Shown here piece after piece: positions 48,190-60,491 of a stretch of DNA of 64,000 bases. Origin of the DNA: Platynereis dumerilii (Eukaryota; Annelida; Polychaeta; Phyllodocida; Nereididae); NCBI GenBank assembly GCA_026936325.1, contig JAPTHN010000011.1:38722629-38786628 (forward strand), in the 5' to 3' direction. The notes below the pieces were generated by a model, which saw only the letters and a program-made list of their open reading frames with translations, was not told the DNA's origin and made no database searches. A program made the position numbers and the translations under genes. Within the stretch, counting starts at the first letter, position 1; each line of letters opens with the position of its first letter.

Positions 48190-49350
48190 AAAATCAAAGA
48201 AAACAAGATGATTCTCCCGATAGGTCGAATCATAATTACTGTCTGTTGATGCAATACAAAAATGAAAAACAATCAAATTTTAGTTTTTATGCCTCTTATA
48301 CTATCTGTTGTTTCGAGACACTTTCGAGCTGCAACTATGAAGCAATTTAAGAAAATATTTCTTGCTGCTTTCTTGGAAAAAGTCATACTCATAAAATATA
48401 TTTGTAGCCATATAAGTCAAATGGTGCTTGTCGAATTCAGTACATTTAATGTTATGAGATACAATTAAAAGCCATAATATATTGCAGTTTCATCAGTGCT
48501 ATATCATCTCATGAAGCAAGCAAATCAAATCAGTGCAGTCCATTGCCGAATGAAGTTTAAATGTTTCTATCTGATAGATAATAACTACTTTTGTTTCGTG
48601 AAACTCTCTTCAGAAATGCCTAGGCTTTTGTCCTCATTTTTATATGTAATGCTTGCCAAATTGACAGGCATGTAAAATATTCATTAGTCGGACGAGCTAA
48701 TCCCACTCCAGACTCAGAAAGAGTTGGAAAGCAGAAGGTTTCTGGTCCCAGATTGGCCTTGCCCTGTTGTTATTTGGAAAAAGAAGACATCTGATGGAAA
48801 GATATGAATTAATTACTGTGCCAAGCTGAGCGCAGTTTATCTTGTGTCCATGGTCGCTTTTCTATGCTTGTGTATGGAGACTATCTATCATCATAACTGT
48901 CCTGACTCCTAAGATGGATAACTTGCAGACAAGACTGAAGTCAATGTCAGCTGTTCTTATGTCTGTAGGTACAGCTGGAAAAATTTCCCAAATGATTGTT
49001 TTGTACTTTTACAAAAACTATCAGTGACTTATTGGCTTTAAAATATAATTTGTGTATGCATATTGCACACATTCAACATCTTTTCCACAAAAGCTATTTC
49101 ACTGCTACTAATTACTGTAACATTATTATTCTAGTCATTCACAGCTGACAATGAGAATGTAAAAATATACAAGCACTGCTACGTTCATTCTTCCAACTGT
49201 GTGACATTCAAAACCAATCATATATGAGATTACCCCAACTTTGTAACAAGTAGGGAATACTTAATATATAGCATATTTATTCACACATTGTGTACATTTT
49301 AAATATATAGTGTAAATGTATTATTAATTTAAATTTAAAAAAAAACATTA
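48190..49350. other. No gene; start of a repeat field
   Basis: The stretch 48,780-49,030 (GTGTATGGAGACTATCTATC, AACTTGCAGACAAGACTGAA) is a diverged copy of 50,540-50,800 and 56,190-56,700. The rest is AT-rich. Confidence 0.5.
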
Positions 49351-49352
49351 TA

Positions 49353-50190
49353 TTAAAAAATACAAATATTGTCTATTAAAATTTGCACCTCTTCTGGTGT
49401 CAGTAAGCAGTCCATTGTCCCATCTCTCATACAGCATAATTCAGTCAAGACAGAAGCCAGTGACCTGTCTTGGTCTTTTTTACACGTTCTGTTGCAATGT
49501 TCCCCGATTTTTGCATTTAAATTGTCATCCAAATTTAAGCTTATATCAGCGAATAGCTTATAATTGTTACCAAATACTGAAATGTCATTTACTAATGCAT
49601 TCTCAGCAATATATCGTATAACTCCCTCCTTCTGGCATAGTAAAGATTTAGCAAAATTCATGAAACGGGTTATAAGCATATGTTTAATGCATGCTCCACT
49701 TGACAAACATCTTAGCCTACTAATGAACAATGAGTAAGATTAGATAATCTCCAGATTCTGCGTAATGATTTGCGCCAGGCAACTTCCAATTTATTGTAAT
49801 TCTTAGCTTGCAACAGCTGCAGTCCATAGAAAGATGAGCAGTACTGTACATATAATTTTGCTTGGATAAAAGAAGGAATTCTTTTAAATTTGCTGATAAA
49901 CATATTCACCTGCTTGTAAAAAGATGCAGTTACTCCAGCAATGTCATCTAATTTCAAATTGGCATATATTTTATTACCAAGATGAATGGTATGTTCTTGA
50001 TTTTTAATTTGTGATCCACAAAAAGTCACACAGTCATCTAGTGGTTTTACTTTATCCTTATGGAAAATTAGGAATTGGCTTTTCGAACCATTAAACTGCA
50101 CTTTGTATTCTTGTGAGAATTTTATTAGAATTATGTGCTTATTAGAACTATTCACAGGTAAAACAATATCACTACAAAGCGGCAATGCAC
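49353..50190 (-). pseudogene. LINE reverse-transcriptase remnant (CR1/L2/Rex-like)
   Basis: Reading from 50,185 downwards, LCSDIVLPV sits where the catalytic (F/Y)ADD box of non-LTR reverse transcriptases is expected and is degenerate. FSQEYKVQFNGSKSQFLIF then matches the usual block after it. Further on, YVQYCSSFYGLQLL and VAWRKSLRRIWRLSNLTHC match the conserved thumb/C-terminal motifs (CxxxYG, WRxxxRxIWxLxxxTH). The frame then changes near 49,720 and continues as RFMNFAKSLLCQ to a stop at 49,353. The copy is 5'-truncated just upstream of the catalytic box. An A-rich stretch follows the stop. Confidence 0.85.
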
Positions 50191-51430
50191 GTATTTTTTA
50201 ATAAACATTTCAAAAACACAAAGGTGGCATTTCATGCTGTTAAATTGTTTTGATTTAGCTGTCTTGTCTCTGGACAAATATTGACTATCATGACTGTATG
50301 TAATTTGCACCTGCTTCAACATCTGCAGTTTCCAAACCTTCCATTGTCGTGATTTGGCAAACAGCAAAGTTTGAAGGTTAATGACAAGATATTTTTAATG
50401 TATTTTTCGTTTGGACACAATATTATTTTTACTTTCAATCATCATATGGCTGCCTTAGAATTTGAGGAAGTTGATTTCTGTTGACATTTGGAAAAAGTAC
50501 ATGTTTATTGAATAGGAAGACACATCAATCACTGTGACAAATCCCAACTTTGACAAGCTTTAGTTTTTGTGTTCATGATAACCTTCAGGTGCTTGTGTGT
50601 GGAAAATGGACATGATCTGTCATCGTAAGTGTCCCAATTCCTTGGATGGAAAACTGGTAGACGAGGCTGATGTAAGTGTTCTTGCAGCGTCTCATGTGAA
50701 AATAAACAAGTTCTGAGTTATGAGTTTATGTCTGTAGCAAATGGAGGAATTTCCCTAAAGAAAATATTTGTGCACATAAAGTACAACATTACGGTGTCTA
50801 ATTGACAACCAAACAGTATGGTGCTCTTATTTCAATTGTACCAGCATAGGATGAGGCTGGGTGATGACATTTTATGTGAGACTGGATTGGCTTTTTACTT
50901 AATTATTTATGTTACCTCAAACTCTTCCAAACAATTAAAACATATTACAGCCATTCACTTTGATACCGAAAAAGAGTGTACTGTTGCACTGTGAAAATGG
51001 CACTTCGTGTGTCATCATACTGATGATTTGTCATGATCATACCCAATACTTTCAATGTTAATTTGATTTAAGGAGACTTATCCCTCTTGTTGGTGACAGC
51101 CAAACGAAAGGATTATGCATCTGATTTTCAATCCAAAATCAGTTAGGACAAGTCAAATGGCCTTCTCTTGATCATGACTAATCAAACTGCCTCTATGTTT
51201 CCCATGTTGAAAGTAGAGAATATGACATTTCATCAACTATCATGTGTCACAAAGTGCATTTTTCACAGTTAACTGGTCCTCATTTTTCTTTTTCAAAGTG
51301 AAAGGCTGTAATACATTTAAGAAACCTCATTTAATAAAACTAAATTTGCAAACATAAAAAATATTTTACAACTGCAACATACAGCCTTATTCAGAGATTG
51401 AGTTAATTCACTTGAGCTTCTGTCTCATTT
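50190..51430. other. No gene; diverged repeat copy
   Basis: 50,540-50,800 matches 48,780-49,030 and 56,190-56,700 (CAAGCTTTAGTTTTTGTGTT, GTGTGTGGAAAATGG, GAGGAATTTCCCTAAAG). The rest shows nothing recognisable. Confidence 0.5.
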
Positions 51431-51640
51431 GTCGAGGCACGAAAAGTTAAAAGCTGAAGTTAATGATTGGGACCATCTGCTGCTTGAGAATGTAGAAAAT
51501 ATGCAAGACTCAAGGCTACAGAAGATTAACATGGTTTCCAAATCCTGTGTGACATTGGTAACGTCTGGCAGTTTCTTGGCTGTGCTTGTTATTCTGTCTG
51601 AGCAAAGTTAGAAAGAAGTCTGGAACACACATATATTAAG
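51430..51640 (+). repeat. Repeat, copy of 11,790-12,000
   Basis: See the landmarks at 11,790-12,000. This copy reads AGACTCAAGGCTACAGAAGA, CCAAATCCTGTGTGACATTG and GTCTGGCAGTTTCTTGGCTG. A 60-codon frame over it is not supported by the other copy. Confidence 0.6.
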
Positions 51641-51976
51641 GCAATACACTGGTTCGATAAATGCCGGCTGTACCAGTACAGTCTGGCCAGTTCTCGAACC
51701 GGTTTTCAAAGCAGCACTTTGGGTTTGGTTCAATTATGACATATCCAGCTAAAAAATCCATTTTATTGCCGAGATTTGAGAGAAAATATCCATAAAATCA
51801 TGAACTGAACTTGAGAAGATCGTCATCTTGAAGTCCGCTCTACTGCAAGATCAACTCTCCGGGCCAAAAATTTGGTTTTTTGGGAAGCAGATTCTCTAAA
51901 ATGCGGATCGGCCCGAATTTGCGGACCGGCGGTATGAATCGTATCGAATGTCGGCAACGATATAGAGCCCTAACAT
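51640..51976. other. Possible small TIR element
   Basis: The right side ends CGATATAGAGCCCTA, which resembles a hAT terminus (TAGGGCTCTA). The stretch is richer in CGG/CCG than its surroundings. I could not find a matching left end or target duplication, so this is tentative. Confidence 0.25.
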
Positions 51977-54300
51977 ATATTTCTATGTGGTTCTTACTTA
52001 AATGACAGTTTTGAAATTGGTTCTGGTTCAAAGTTTTTTTGAGAAACACTGACATTTTTGTGGTACACAAATCATGAAGAATCTTGTTATTTTCAAAAAG
52101 ATTGATTTTGTGTGATGGCATAAGTTTGCTCGGCGTTGAAGCTTGAACAAATTTCCTGCATCCAAATGTTTACTTGCTCATGGGCCCAAATGGCTTTTTA
52201 CATTGCCCTTTGTATTCTTATGTCAGACAGATGGAAAAGCTTGTATGTGTGTTGATGGAAAAAACTCAACAGTCACTGCCTTAACAATAACTAAACACCA
52301 TCACATTCAAACAATTTCCTGATGCCTCTTTCCATTTGATGAGCCAGGCCGCAAGGACAAACCAAAGTCTTCAATGTTGCATTAGGTCTACGGTTGGACA
52401 TTGTATTGTGTTTTGCACTGTATACATATATCTTTTGATGTGCATGAAGATCAAAGAGAACATATACGGAAGAAGTCTTATCTGAGTTATCTCATGAACA
52501 CAAATTGTTTTGAGTTTGTCAGATTGAATTTGTTTCTACTACACAGTTGTATGCTACACGTATGTGCTTTTAGCAAAAAAGATCTTCTTTTTCATGTGTC
52601 ATATCTTTCTGGATGAAACAGCAAGTGAAGGGTTTCTTACCATTAAAAGTGCATTAAGCTTGTCACTTAACTGTGCTGTTTAATCTTCAATGACTGTGGT
52701 ATTCTTTTGGTCAATGTTTTTGATCGGAATAAATATGTTTGTTTTTTTTTCCAAAATTTTATAAAAAATCAAATCGCAGACATTTTGGTTGAAGATGTTC
52801 AGAATTGACCAAATGGCAAAACATCATCTGTTTCCCTTACTTTCAAGCAGCACTGTAATACTTGTTTGATGCACAGTTACCAATTTTTTTAACTTCTCCA
52901 AAGAAGTATACATATATTCGTCAGAACTGTACTGTCTTCAAAGGGTTCAAGGAGCAAATTGCCTCAGTTGACAGAATCCAACCTTGCTGATGATGCTAAT
53001 CTTTGTTTGGGGACCCATAAAGCATGGAGATAAAAAGATTATTCAATATATCTGCACTGGACAAGAATAAGGCTAACTTTGATTCAGGTACGTACATTTT
53101 ATAAGTGCTAACGCAGAAGAACCTCTCATGCCGTAAAGGAGCTCTGACAGGAGATAATTCGGGAAAAAAAAACTGCTGCGACAGGATATTTTTCAGAAAA
53201 AAGGAGGAAAAATATGGTGCACTGCTTGGTAATGATTGAAACTTTTAGGTTGTGAGGTGTTCCCTTTCACCTAGTTCCAACTAACTTTTTTGCTGTTTCC
53301 AGAGAATGATTTTCAATAAATCGAAAAATCGTTAAAACATAATTTCATTTTCTGTTTATTGACATTAACTGATTCTGCCGCAGCCTAAGATGTGACCTCT
53401 TTCAGTAGAAAATACTGAAGGTAAACACAATCTCACAGAAATATTTCTTTGTAAAATTGCCAACAAGGTCTTTAGATTACTGTTGAAGCAGATATGCCAT
53501 GCAATTGAAAATTTCCAATATCATTAGAGCTGTTTGTAGATGAGCGGCCCAAACAGTTTCAAAATTAACTTTCAACCTGGTCGTGTGATGTCATTGGCTT
53601 AAAAATGTTTGTTTTGTCAGTCATGGTTGATCAGTTGATTCAGTGCTTATCATATCTAGCAGCACAGGTGACAATAAACAAACTAAATAAATGACTTCAG
53701 GTACTTCATCAAATAATATGATTAGGAGACCAACAGAAAACTGTCGATGATGTGGCAAAGCAAGTTTGCAAGTTGAAAATAAGAAAATGAATTGTTTCAG
53801 TGGACCGCCAATTCGCAAACAGCTATAATGTTATCTGATGGCCTTTAATTTATCAGCCTACATGAAGATATAAGCTGACAAATGATAGCAATGGCAGGCA
53901 CCAACATTTCTTAGCAATAAGGAGAAATTACTCTGGCATCGACAATAATTATGAAAATTGATAATACGTACGAATCTCAAATTCATATCTGCATTCCTTC
54001 TTTTTCTGCATGTTGAATGAACAGGAGCCTTCAGATAGAGGAACATAAAATTAAGATGAAATATTTAATTACCTGTTTTTTGCTAATTTTGATCGAAAGA
54101 TACAGTTTGTTTTGTTTTCATAGTATAAATAATTATGTGAATCAAGTGCTGTCTCATCAAATGGTTTTTACCACTTTGATATTGTCCACAGATAGAGTTA
54201 ACTTACTTTTGCCTGTGTCTCATTTTGTGCAACATTGCAAAATATTTCTTTAAGCAGAAGGCAATAGTACTGGTGACTACCTGCTGGGCAATAGAAAAAT
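51977..54300. other. No gene seen
   Basis: AT-rich with scattered short frames and no domain, splice or repeat signal that I could support. Confidence 0.5.
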
Positions 54301-54425
54301 ATCTAAGAGTCTGGATCCACAATGCTCAAAGATGCTGATCTGTGCATCAGAAGCGGCATTTTATCTCCCACCAGTGGCAAGATAGGAATCTCTGGGCTGA
54401 ATGTGTGCCAAGGGAGTGTGATATG

Positions 54426-54591
54426 ACAGGTGATTTTATATTTGTAGACACTGATACTGAATGTAAATTTTTTCTAGGACATGTATTCTATAGGGAAGAA
54501 TTATGTTTTTTGATGTCGGTTTCCACTACAGAACACATGTCCTAGAAAAAAATTCTCATTCTCAGTGTCTACAAATATGAAATCATCTGTA
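54426..54591. repeat. Palindrome with 57-59 base arms
   Basis: 54,426-54,484 is mirrored by 54,535-54,591 (TATTTGTAGACACTGATACT against the complement of CAGTGTCTACAAATATG; TTTTTTCTAGGACATGT against ACATGTCCTAGAAAAAA), with a loop of 50 bases. The arm ends match the inverted repeat at 1,424-1,452 and 2,500-2,528. Confidence 0.85.
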
Positions 54592-56186
54592 AGCGTAATA
54601 AAAAGTGCACTAAAAGTGTTTTCTAAATGTAAAGTATCCAACATGGCAATGTCTATTTCACTGTCAAATATGTCTTTGAGATGTCAATCTGGATATTTTC
54701 GTTTTAGCAAGCTGTCATTTTAGTGGTCTGTGTGGCTACATAAATCCATTCGTTTATCTTTCTTCGATAGATTTCTTGTTCTGTCTATATAGTTAGGCAA
54801 CTATGGCTCCCTCATACTCTGTGTATATAAATGTCTCTTCAGGGCAATATAAAAATATCCAAGTGTCTGGATCCATAATGCTCAAGGACACCAGAGGATG
54901 CTGATCTGTGCGTCAGAAGAGGCACTTATCCGACCATTGGCAATATAGGAGTCTTTCAGCTTAAAGTATGTGAGTGTATCTAAAAGCAAAATCAGAGCTG
55001 CGCAATGGTGTTTTCTTCACATAAAGTTTCCATCATGGCAAGATATACCGTACCTGCGTACTGTCCAATATATGTCCATGTCTATGAATTGTCGATCTGG
55101 ATATCAAGTCATTGTTAGAAAGTTGTGTGGCTGCATGGACCCATTAAGTTTGTTTGTCATTCCTTCTATCTATTCATAGGAAACAGTGTTGATATTTATC
55201 TGTCAATCTTTGCATGGAAACTTTGAATACCGACTATCCAGGAAACTGAGAAGAGTGGCTACAGCCTAGCCCTTCTCCTCTGATGGTACTGCATGCATGC
55301 GCTCAGACCCAGGGCGGTGAATCAAAAACAAACAAGCAAAAGAATTAAAAAATTGATTCAATAGTAAAAAAAGCAACCATGAAAACGTGGAGAACTGTTC
55401 TTCAGCTCTATTAATCATTCTTTTATGCTTCTGTTTGAAATGCCCGTTGGATCATTTTGTTGGTAATAGCCTAAAAAAGGGACATGTAAACGCACCACCT
55501 GCTTAAACATGTTCTTGTCTGTTCCTGTTTGATGTGCAGGTTTTCAAGAGCAGCCATGTCAGAAGCAATCATTTTATATCGTAAATGTATTATGTTTCTG
55601 TTGTACTGTTGCACTAATAAAAAAAAACTGAAAAGATTTTTTTCAAGTTCACTATTGATTTAGAGTGGCTTTATGACAGTCTTGTAATTTCATGCCATTA
55701 TTGGGTTGGACCCTTGATCATACTGATCCTTGGAACTTCAGTGATGACATAAATTTTGAAATCTGTTTATAATGATGTTCTAGGCCTAAATAATTCCCTC
55801 AGATTACCTTTTGCTCAATTGTGATTGGTTGAATAAAAGTGCTAAATTTCATGTTTACTTATTTGTTATTTGAGTTTGTTTGTAGAAGAAATTAAGTATG
55901 AAGTCGTAGGTGTTTACACAACGTAATTGCATTATCAATTTCCTCCACATGCATTGATCAATATAAAATCTTTGAAATTTTTGTCAAACTTGTCTCACAT
56001 TCCTATATTTACATTCTACATGAGTCCCTTTTATGTTTTACTATTACTCAGCCAATTTCACCTTGAAAATACAACACTGAGATAATTAATTGTCTATTTT
56101 GTTGTTTAATGATTGTTAGGAAATGGACCGAGTTGTTTCACCGTCCACAATATGACCATTGATCTTGGCAGATGGCACAAGTCCTT

Positions 56187-56622
56187 GCTTTGACAAGCTT
56201 TAGTTCTTGTGTCCATGGTCACCTGCTTGTGTATGGAAATGATCTGTCATGAAATGCATCCCAACTCCTCCAGTGGCGTAGCTACAGGGGGGGCAGGGGG
56301 GGCGACCGCCCCCCCTGGCTCCATCCTGACCAGGAAAGAAATGATTACATTGTCATCAAACGTTGCATTTTGCCGATGGCGCGCCTCTGCCGCGACAGCG
56401 ATAATAGCTCCCTCGACATAAATGTTCCATTTCCTTCGCTGACTTGAATATTTTGCCCCCCCTGGAAAATTTCCTAGCTACGCCACTGAACTCCTCCGAT
56501 TGGAAATTTGCAGACCTGCTTTGACAAGCTTTAGTTCTTGTGTCCATGGTCACCTGCTTGTGTATGGAAATGATCTGTCATGAAATGCATCCCAACTCCT
56601 CAGATTGGAAACTCGCAGACAT
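56187..56622 (+). repeat. 105-bp tandem duplication, one copy interrupted
   Basis: 84 bases from GCTTTGACAAGCTTTAGTTC through CCCAACTCCTC are identical at 56,187-56,270 and 56,518-56,601. The first copy is interrupted by a 218-bp MITE and the second is empty. Confidence 0.95.
56271..56488. mobile_element. 218-bp hAT-type MITE with intact empty site nearby
   Basis: The ends CAGTGGCGTAGCTA and TAGCTACGCCACTG are flanked by the 8-bp duplication AACTCCTC (56,263-56,270 and 56,489-56,496). The neighbouring tandem copy has AACTCCTC only once and no insert. It is the same family as 18,631-19,558. Confidence 0.97.
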
Positions 56623-58479
56623 GGCTTATATCAGTGTCCCCGGAACTGCTTTTATTTGTTGTAGCTGAAGGAATTTCCCTAAAGGAATGTTTTTGCTCAT
56701 AAAGTAACACTATCATGGTTTCCATACAATGTCTAAATGACAGCTAAACAGTATGGTGTCCTGTTTCAATTATGAATAGAATTGGTCTGGATGATGGCAA
56801 GTTATGTAGCTTTATGTGAATAAGATTTATAGATTTAGTGAAAAATTAGAACTCAAACTGTCATAACATTTAAAAACCTTATAAAAAGAAACAACTTTGC
56901 CACAGGTACTCCCCTTATATATATGTTTATTCTTCTTTCTATCTTTCTCATTCTTTCTGCATAGTTGCATGGGCAACTTTGTTGCTCTCATACTCAGTGT
57001 AAATAAATGTCTGTTCAAGGCAATATAAGAACTCTAAGTGACTGGATCCATAATGCTCAAGGATGCCGAAGGATGCTGATCTGTGCATCAGAAGAAGCAC
57101 TTTATATCCCACCACTGGCAATATATAGGAATCTTTCAGCTTAAAGTGTGTGAGTGTATCCGATACTAAGTAAAATCAGAATTGCAAAGGAAGTTTTTTC
57201 TACATATATACAAAGTTGCCACCATGGCAATATCTATCTCACTTTCAAATATGTCTTTGTGTCGGTGAGATATCAATCATGATATTTAAAAGTCATTTTA
57301 TGCTGTAATTTTAGTAGGTTGTGTGGCCGTATGAATCCATTTGTTTATTATCCTTTCAATCTCTCTCATTCTGTCTATATAGTTGGGCAACTGAGACTCT
57401 CTTATACTCTGTGCACATAAATGTCTCTTCAGGGAAATGTAAAAGATCCAAGTGTCTGGATCCACAATGCTCAAGACTTCGTATGCCCAAGGATGCTGAT
57501 CTAATCTGTGCATCAGAAGAGGGACCGATGGCACTATATGTGGATTTAGGTACAAAATCTATATTTCTGGACAGAAAAAGAATTATTTTGGTGTCTATAG
57601 ATCAAATTGCAACTATGAAAAAAGTGAAGAACAGCTCTTCAGCTCTATATTAATCATCCTTTTGTGCGTCTGTTTCATGCCTGAAGGATCATTTTGTTGG
57701 TAATAGAGAGGGACAAATGTAAACACACCACCTGCTTTGACATCTTCTAAACCTCATTACATCCTAATGATTTCCTGCCTGTCTCTTCCTGTTTGATGTG
57801 CAAAGAGCGGCCATGTCAGAAGCAAACATTTAATATTTTAAAAACATTGTATAAGGTTTCTGCTGTAATGTTCTGTGCATTAAATTTACGCCTTCAGGAA
57901 GGTTTTTTTTATCGAGTTTGCCATTGATTTAGGGTGGCTTATGATAGTTTTTGTCTTGTAATTATATAATTTGATGTAATTGTCTGCTGAAACCATTCGT
58001 TATTATTGGACTCTTTGATTGTCGGAACTCCTGGAACTGCATTGCATAAGGATGTAAATCTTTGCATCTCTTGTCCATTGCTGTCAATTTTCTGCGATAT
58101 TACCTTTTACAAAACGTAAATTTGGTTAAATCGAATTGTAAAATGCCTTGTTTACTTATTTGAGTTTGTTTGCAGAGGAAAATGAATGAAGCCCAAGATG
58201 TTTACACAACTTGATTGCATTCCCATTTTCTTCCATATGCTTTGATATGATTTAATCTTTGAAATTGTCGTCAAGCTTGGGTCCCAATTCTATATTGATA
58301 TACCAATTTTGTACATCAACTCCTCTTATGTCTTCCAATTCCCCCAGCCAATCTCACTTTGCAAAGACATGTGTAGGTAAGGTGGCGCTGTTGTTGCACT
58401 TCCTGTTTGATCATAACAATGTCTTGAGAAAAGCACATGTCTCAAAAAAAGCCAAATTACTGTAAATCTAATTGTTGTC

Positions 58480-59148
58480 ATCAACATAACACCATGCAGA
58501 ACTGTCTATGTAGTGATTATTGGCTATATCTATGCATAAGTACACCTTCAGATTTCTTTGATACTGAATTAAAGTGTTTCAAAATTGCCATGTGAATAGG
58601 CAAATTTTTCTATGTTGACATGGTTTTGGGAGAATTTCAATCTCTTACCTTGCATTTTATCATCTACGGGGCAATATGTTTAATTTGCCCTCTCCAGGTA
58701 TATCCCTTGCAATGAAGGTTTACTAAGTAGATAGTCCCATGTCGATAAATGGATGTTAAAATGTCCAATTAGGATATTCTTTGGCAAAGAGTGCATGTCT
58801 CTGACACATATTCTTACATTCTGACAGTGTTTCAAGAGGCCCTGTCACAAAATAGCAGGCTGGATTATCTTGTTTAGCATTGTTTGGCATTGACTGTTTG
58901 TTATAATCACCTGTTTCGCACCTCAGGTCAACAGAGTCCACACTTGAAATGTGATTGCCAAAGCAATAGGTTGTGTGACCATGCAAAGACAACACTAAGT
59001 CATGTCCAATTTGATGATGTCACAACAATAGACCTGCTGGGATGTTTTGAAAATAAAAAGGAGCTATATAGGCATTAGACAACTTAGATTATTTTGACAC
59101 TAACAGAATAATGTAGAATTTATTCTTAAACTGTTTACCCACAACTAC
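58480..59148. other. No gene supported
   Basis: A minus-strand frame at 58,756-58,995 has several cysteines but no recognisable domain and no clear splice context. The rest is AT-rich. Confidence 0.4.
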
Positions 59149-60314
59149 TGTTGGATTTCACAGAAGGAAGGAGACTTGGATGAGGATTTAGAGAAGACTT
59201 TAATTCACACACATGATGTCCACATCAGACATGAAGTTATTGAAGTACATTTTTTGCAATTTATGCGAATTTCGTGAGTTACGTGGTGAATCTAAAAACA
59301 AATAAACAATAAAATAAAACTTTAGTTATACATATAATCATTAATTTGAACATAGATTAATCAATAATTTGAACATAAATTAATGTAAAGTTATTATAAC
59401 ATAAAGTCAAAATATTTGGATTTATGTGACATTCAAATAAAGTAAAAAGACGAAGTTTTATCACAATAAATCAAGAATGACAAATAAATATAAACTGGCT
59501 AAATATGAAATTATGCTAATCACAAAATAAGAAAAGTAACATACACTGTAAATCAAGATAAATTTTAAACCAAAGAATTATTCAATAAATTGATGACTTA
59601 CAAATACATGTTGCTTCCCTGAATGAACTTCCATGAACCCAAAGTATCACAAAGTGACACACTTTTTACAATGGCATCTGCAAATTTACAATTCAATAAT
59701 TGGCAAATGTCCATAAACTTAAAATAATCAGGAAAACATACAAGACAATGCATATAACCTCTTAGGCAAAAAAAAAAAAAAATATTTACCAAAAGCACAA
59801 TAAATCAAACATCTAATTTTACCAGAACCAAAAAATCCAATATGGCCACCTTTTTAATGGAAAATTTTTAATTAAACATGGCTGGCCTGAACAAACTTTT
59901 TTTGTATCAATTTTTGTTATTATGCATGTAAAATTTTACAGTTCCACCAAACCTACAGATTGAATACAATGCTTCCATAAATCAATTCTAAGCAACAATA
60001 AAATGTACATACCATCATAATGTAGATTTGAAGTTAGTTGTAAAGTATAAAATCATTTAAAAAGAACTCTAGAAAGTTCTGAGCTTCTTGACAGCTGACA
60101 TCTCAATGAATGCCTCAAAATTGAAAATCATGGAGATACGGTCTAATGAACAAGCAATCAGGTCACTTCTGCATGGTCAAGTGATCAGCTAATTAAAACT
60201 CACAAGAGGTCTCTGATCCAGTTAACTGACTGATGCTGTTCCTGTAGATAATTTACTTGGATCACAGCTGATCAATTTCTATAAATGACTGCTAACAGCC
60301 TGTCGGCTGTTACA
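59149..60314 (-). repeat. Probable 3' LTR of the BEL/Pao element
   Basis: It starts directly after the purine tract with TGTAACAGCC (60,314) and probably ends in CCAACA at about 59,149, giving TG..CA ends and a length near 1.17 kb. The start is well supported by position; the end is a best guess because the partner LTR is not visible. Confidence 0.45.
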
Positions 60315-60491
60315 CTCCCCACTTTTGAATTACCTGGGGTAAATTCAAACTACATTAAATTTCTATACAATCAAATAAACTATTTACAATGTCACAACAC
60401 AATTTTCTAAATATAACAATCTTTTTTTTCTTTTCTTTTTTTTTTTACTCAAATTGAAATGCAGAATTCTAAATTTTGGAAACTCACAATT

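Larger units (their letters stand above)
44472..48190 (+). mobile_element. Element e3: tag AGCATTCACCAT, split by e4
   Basis: The left end is CTAG (44,472), the stem ATTACTGGT-ga-ACCAGTAAT (44,484-44,503) and the tag AGCATTCACCAT (44,505-44,516). The right end, beyond the nested e4, is CATTCACCAT-agtg-ATGGTGAATGCT (48,155-48,180), followed by AATAATAATAA. Its own content is the 44,560-44,900 minisatellite and an AGGTCA-rich stretch to about 45,695. No genes. Confidence 0.7.
54300..58480 (+). repeat. Field of diverged direct repeats
   Basis: The block GGATCCACAATGCTCAAAGA..GATCTGTGCATCAGAAG occurs four times (about 54,312, 54,870, 57,045 and 57,455). CAGCTCTATTAATCATTCTT..TTTTGTTGGTAATA occurs at about 55,402 and 57,636. 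The 55,850-56,160 and 58,140-58,400 segments are also copies of each other. The order suggests at least two rounds of duplication of a unit of about 2-3 kb. No frame is shared between copies. Confidence 0.65.

Noticed and set aside
58756-58995. Cysteine-containing minus-strand frame
   Set aside because: Spacing of cysteines fits no domain I know, and splice signals are weak.
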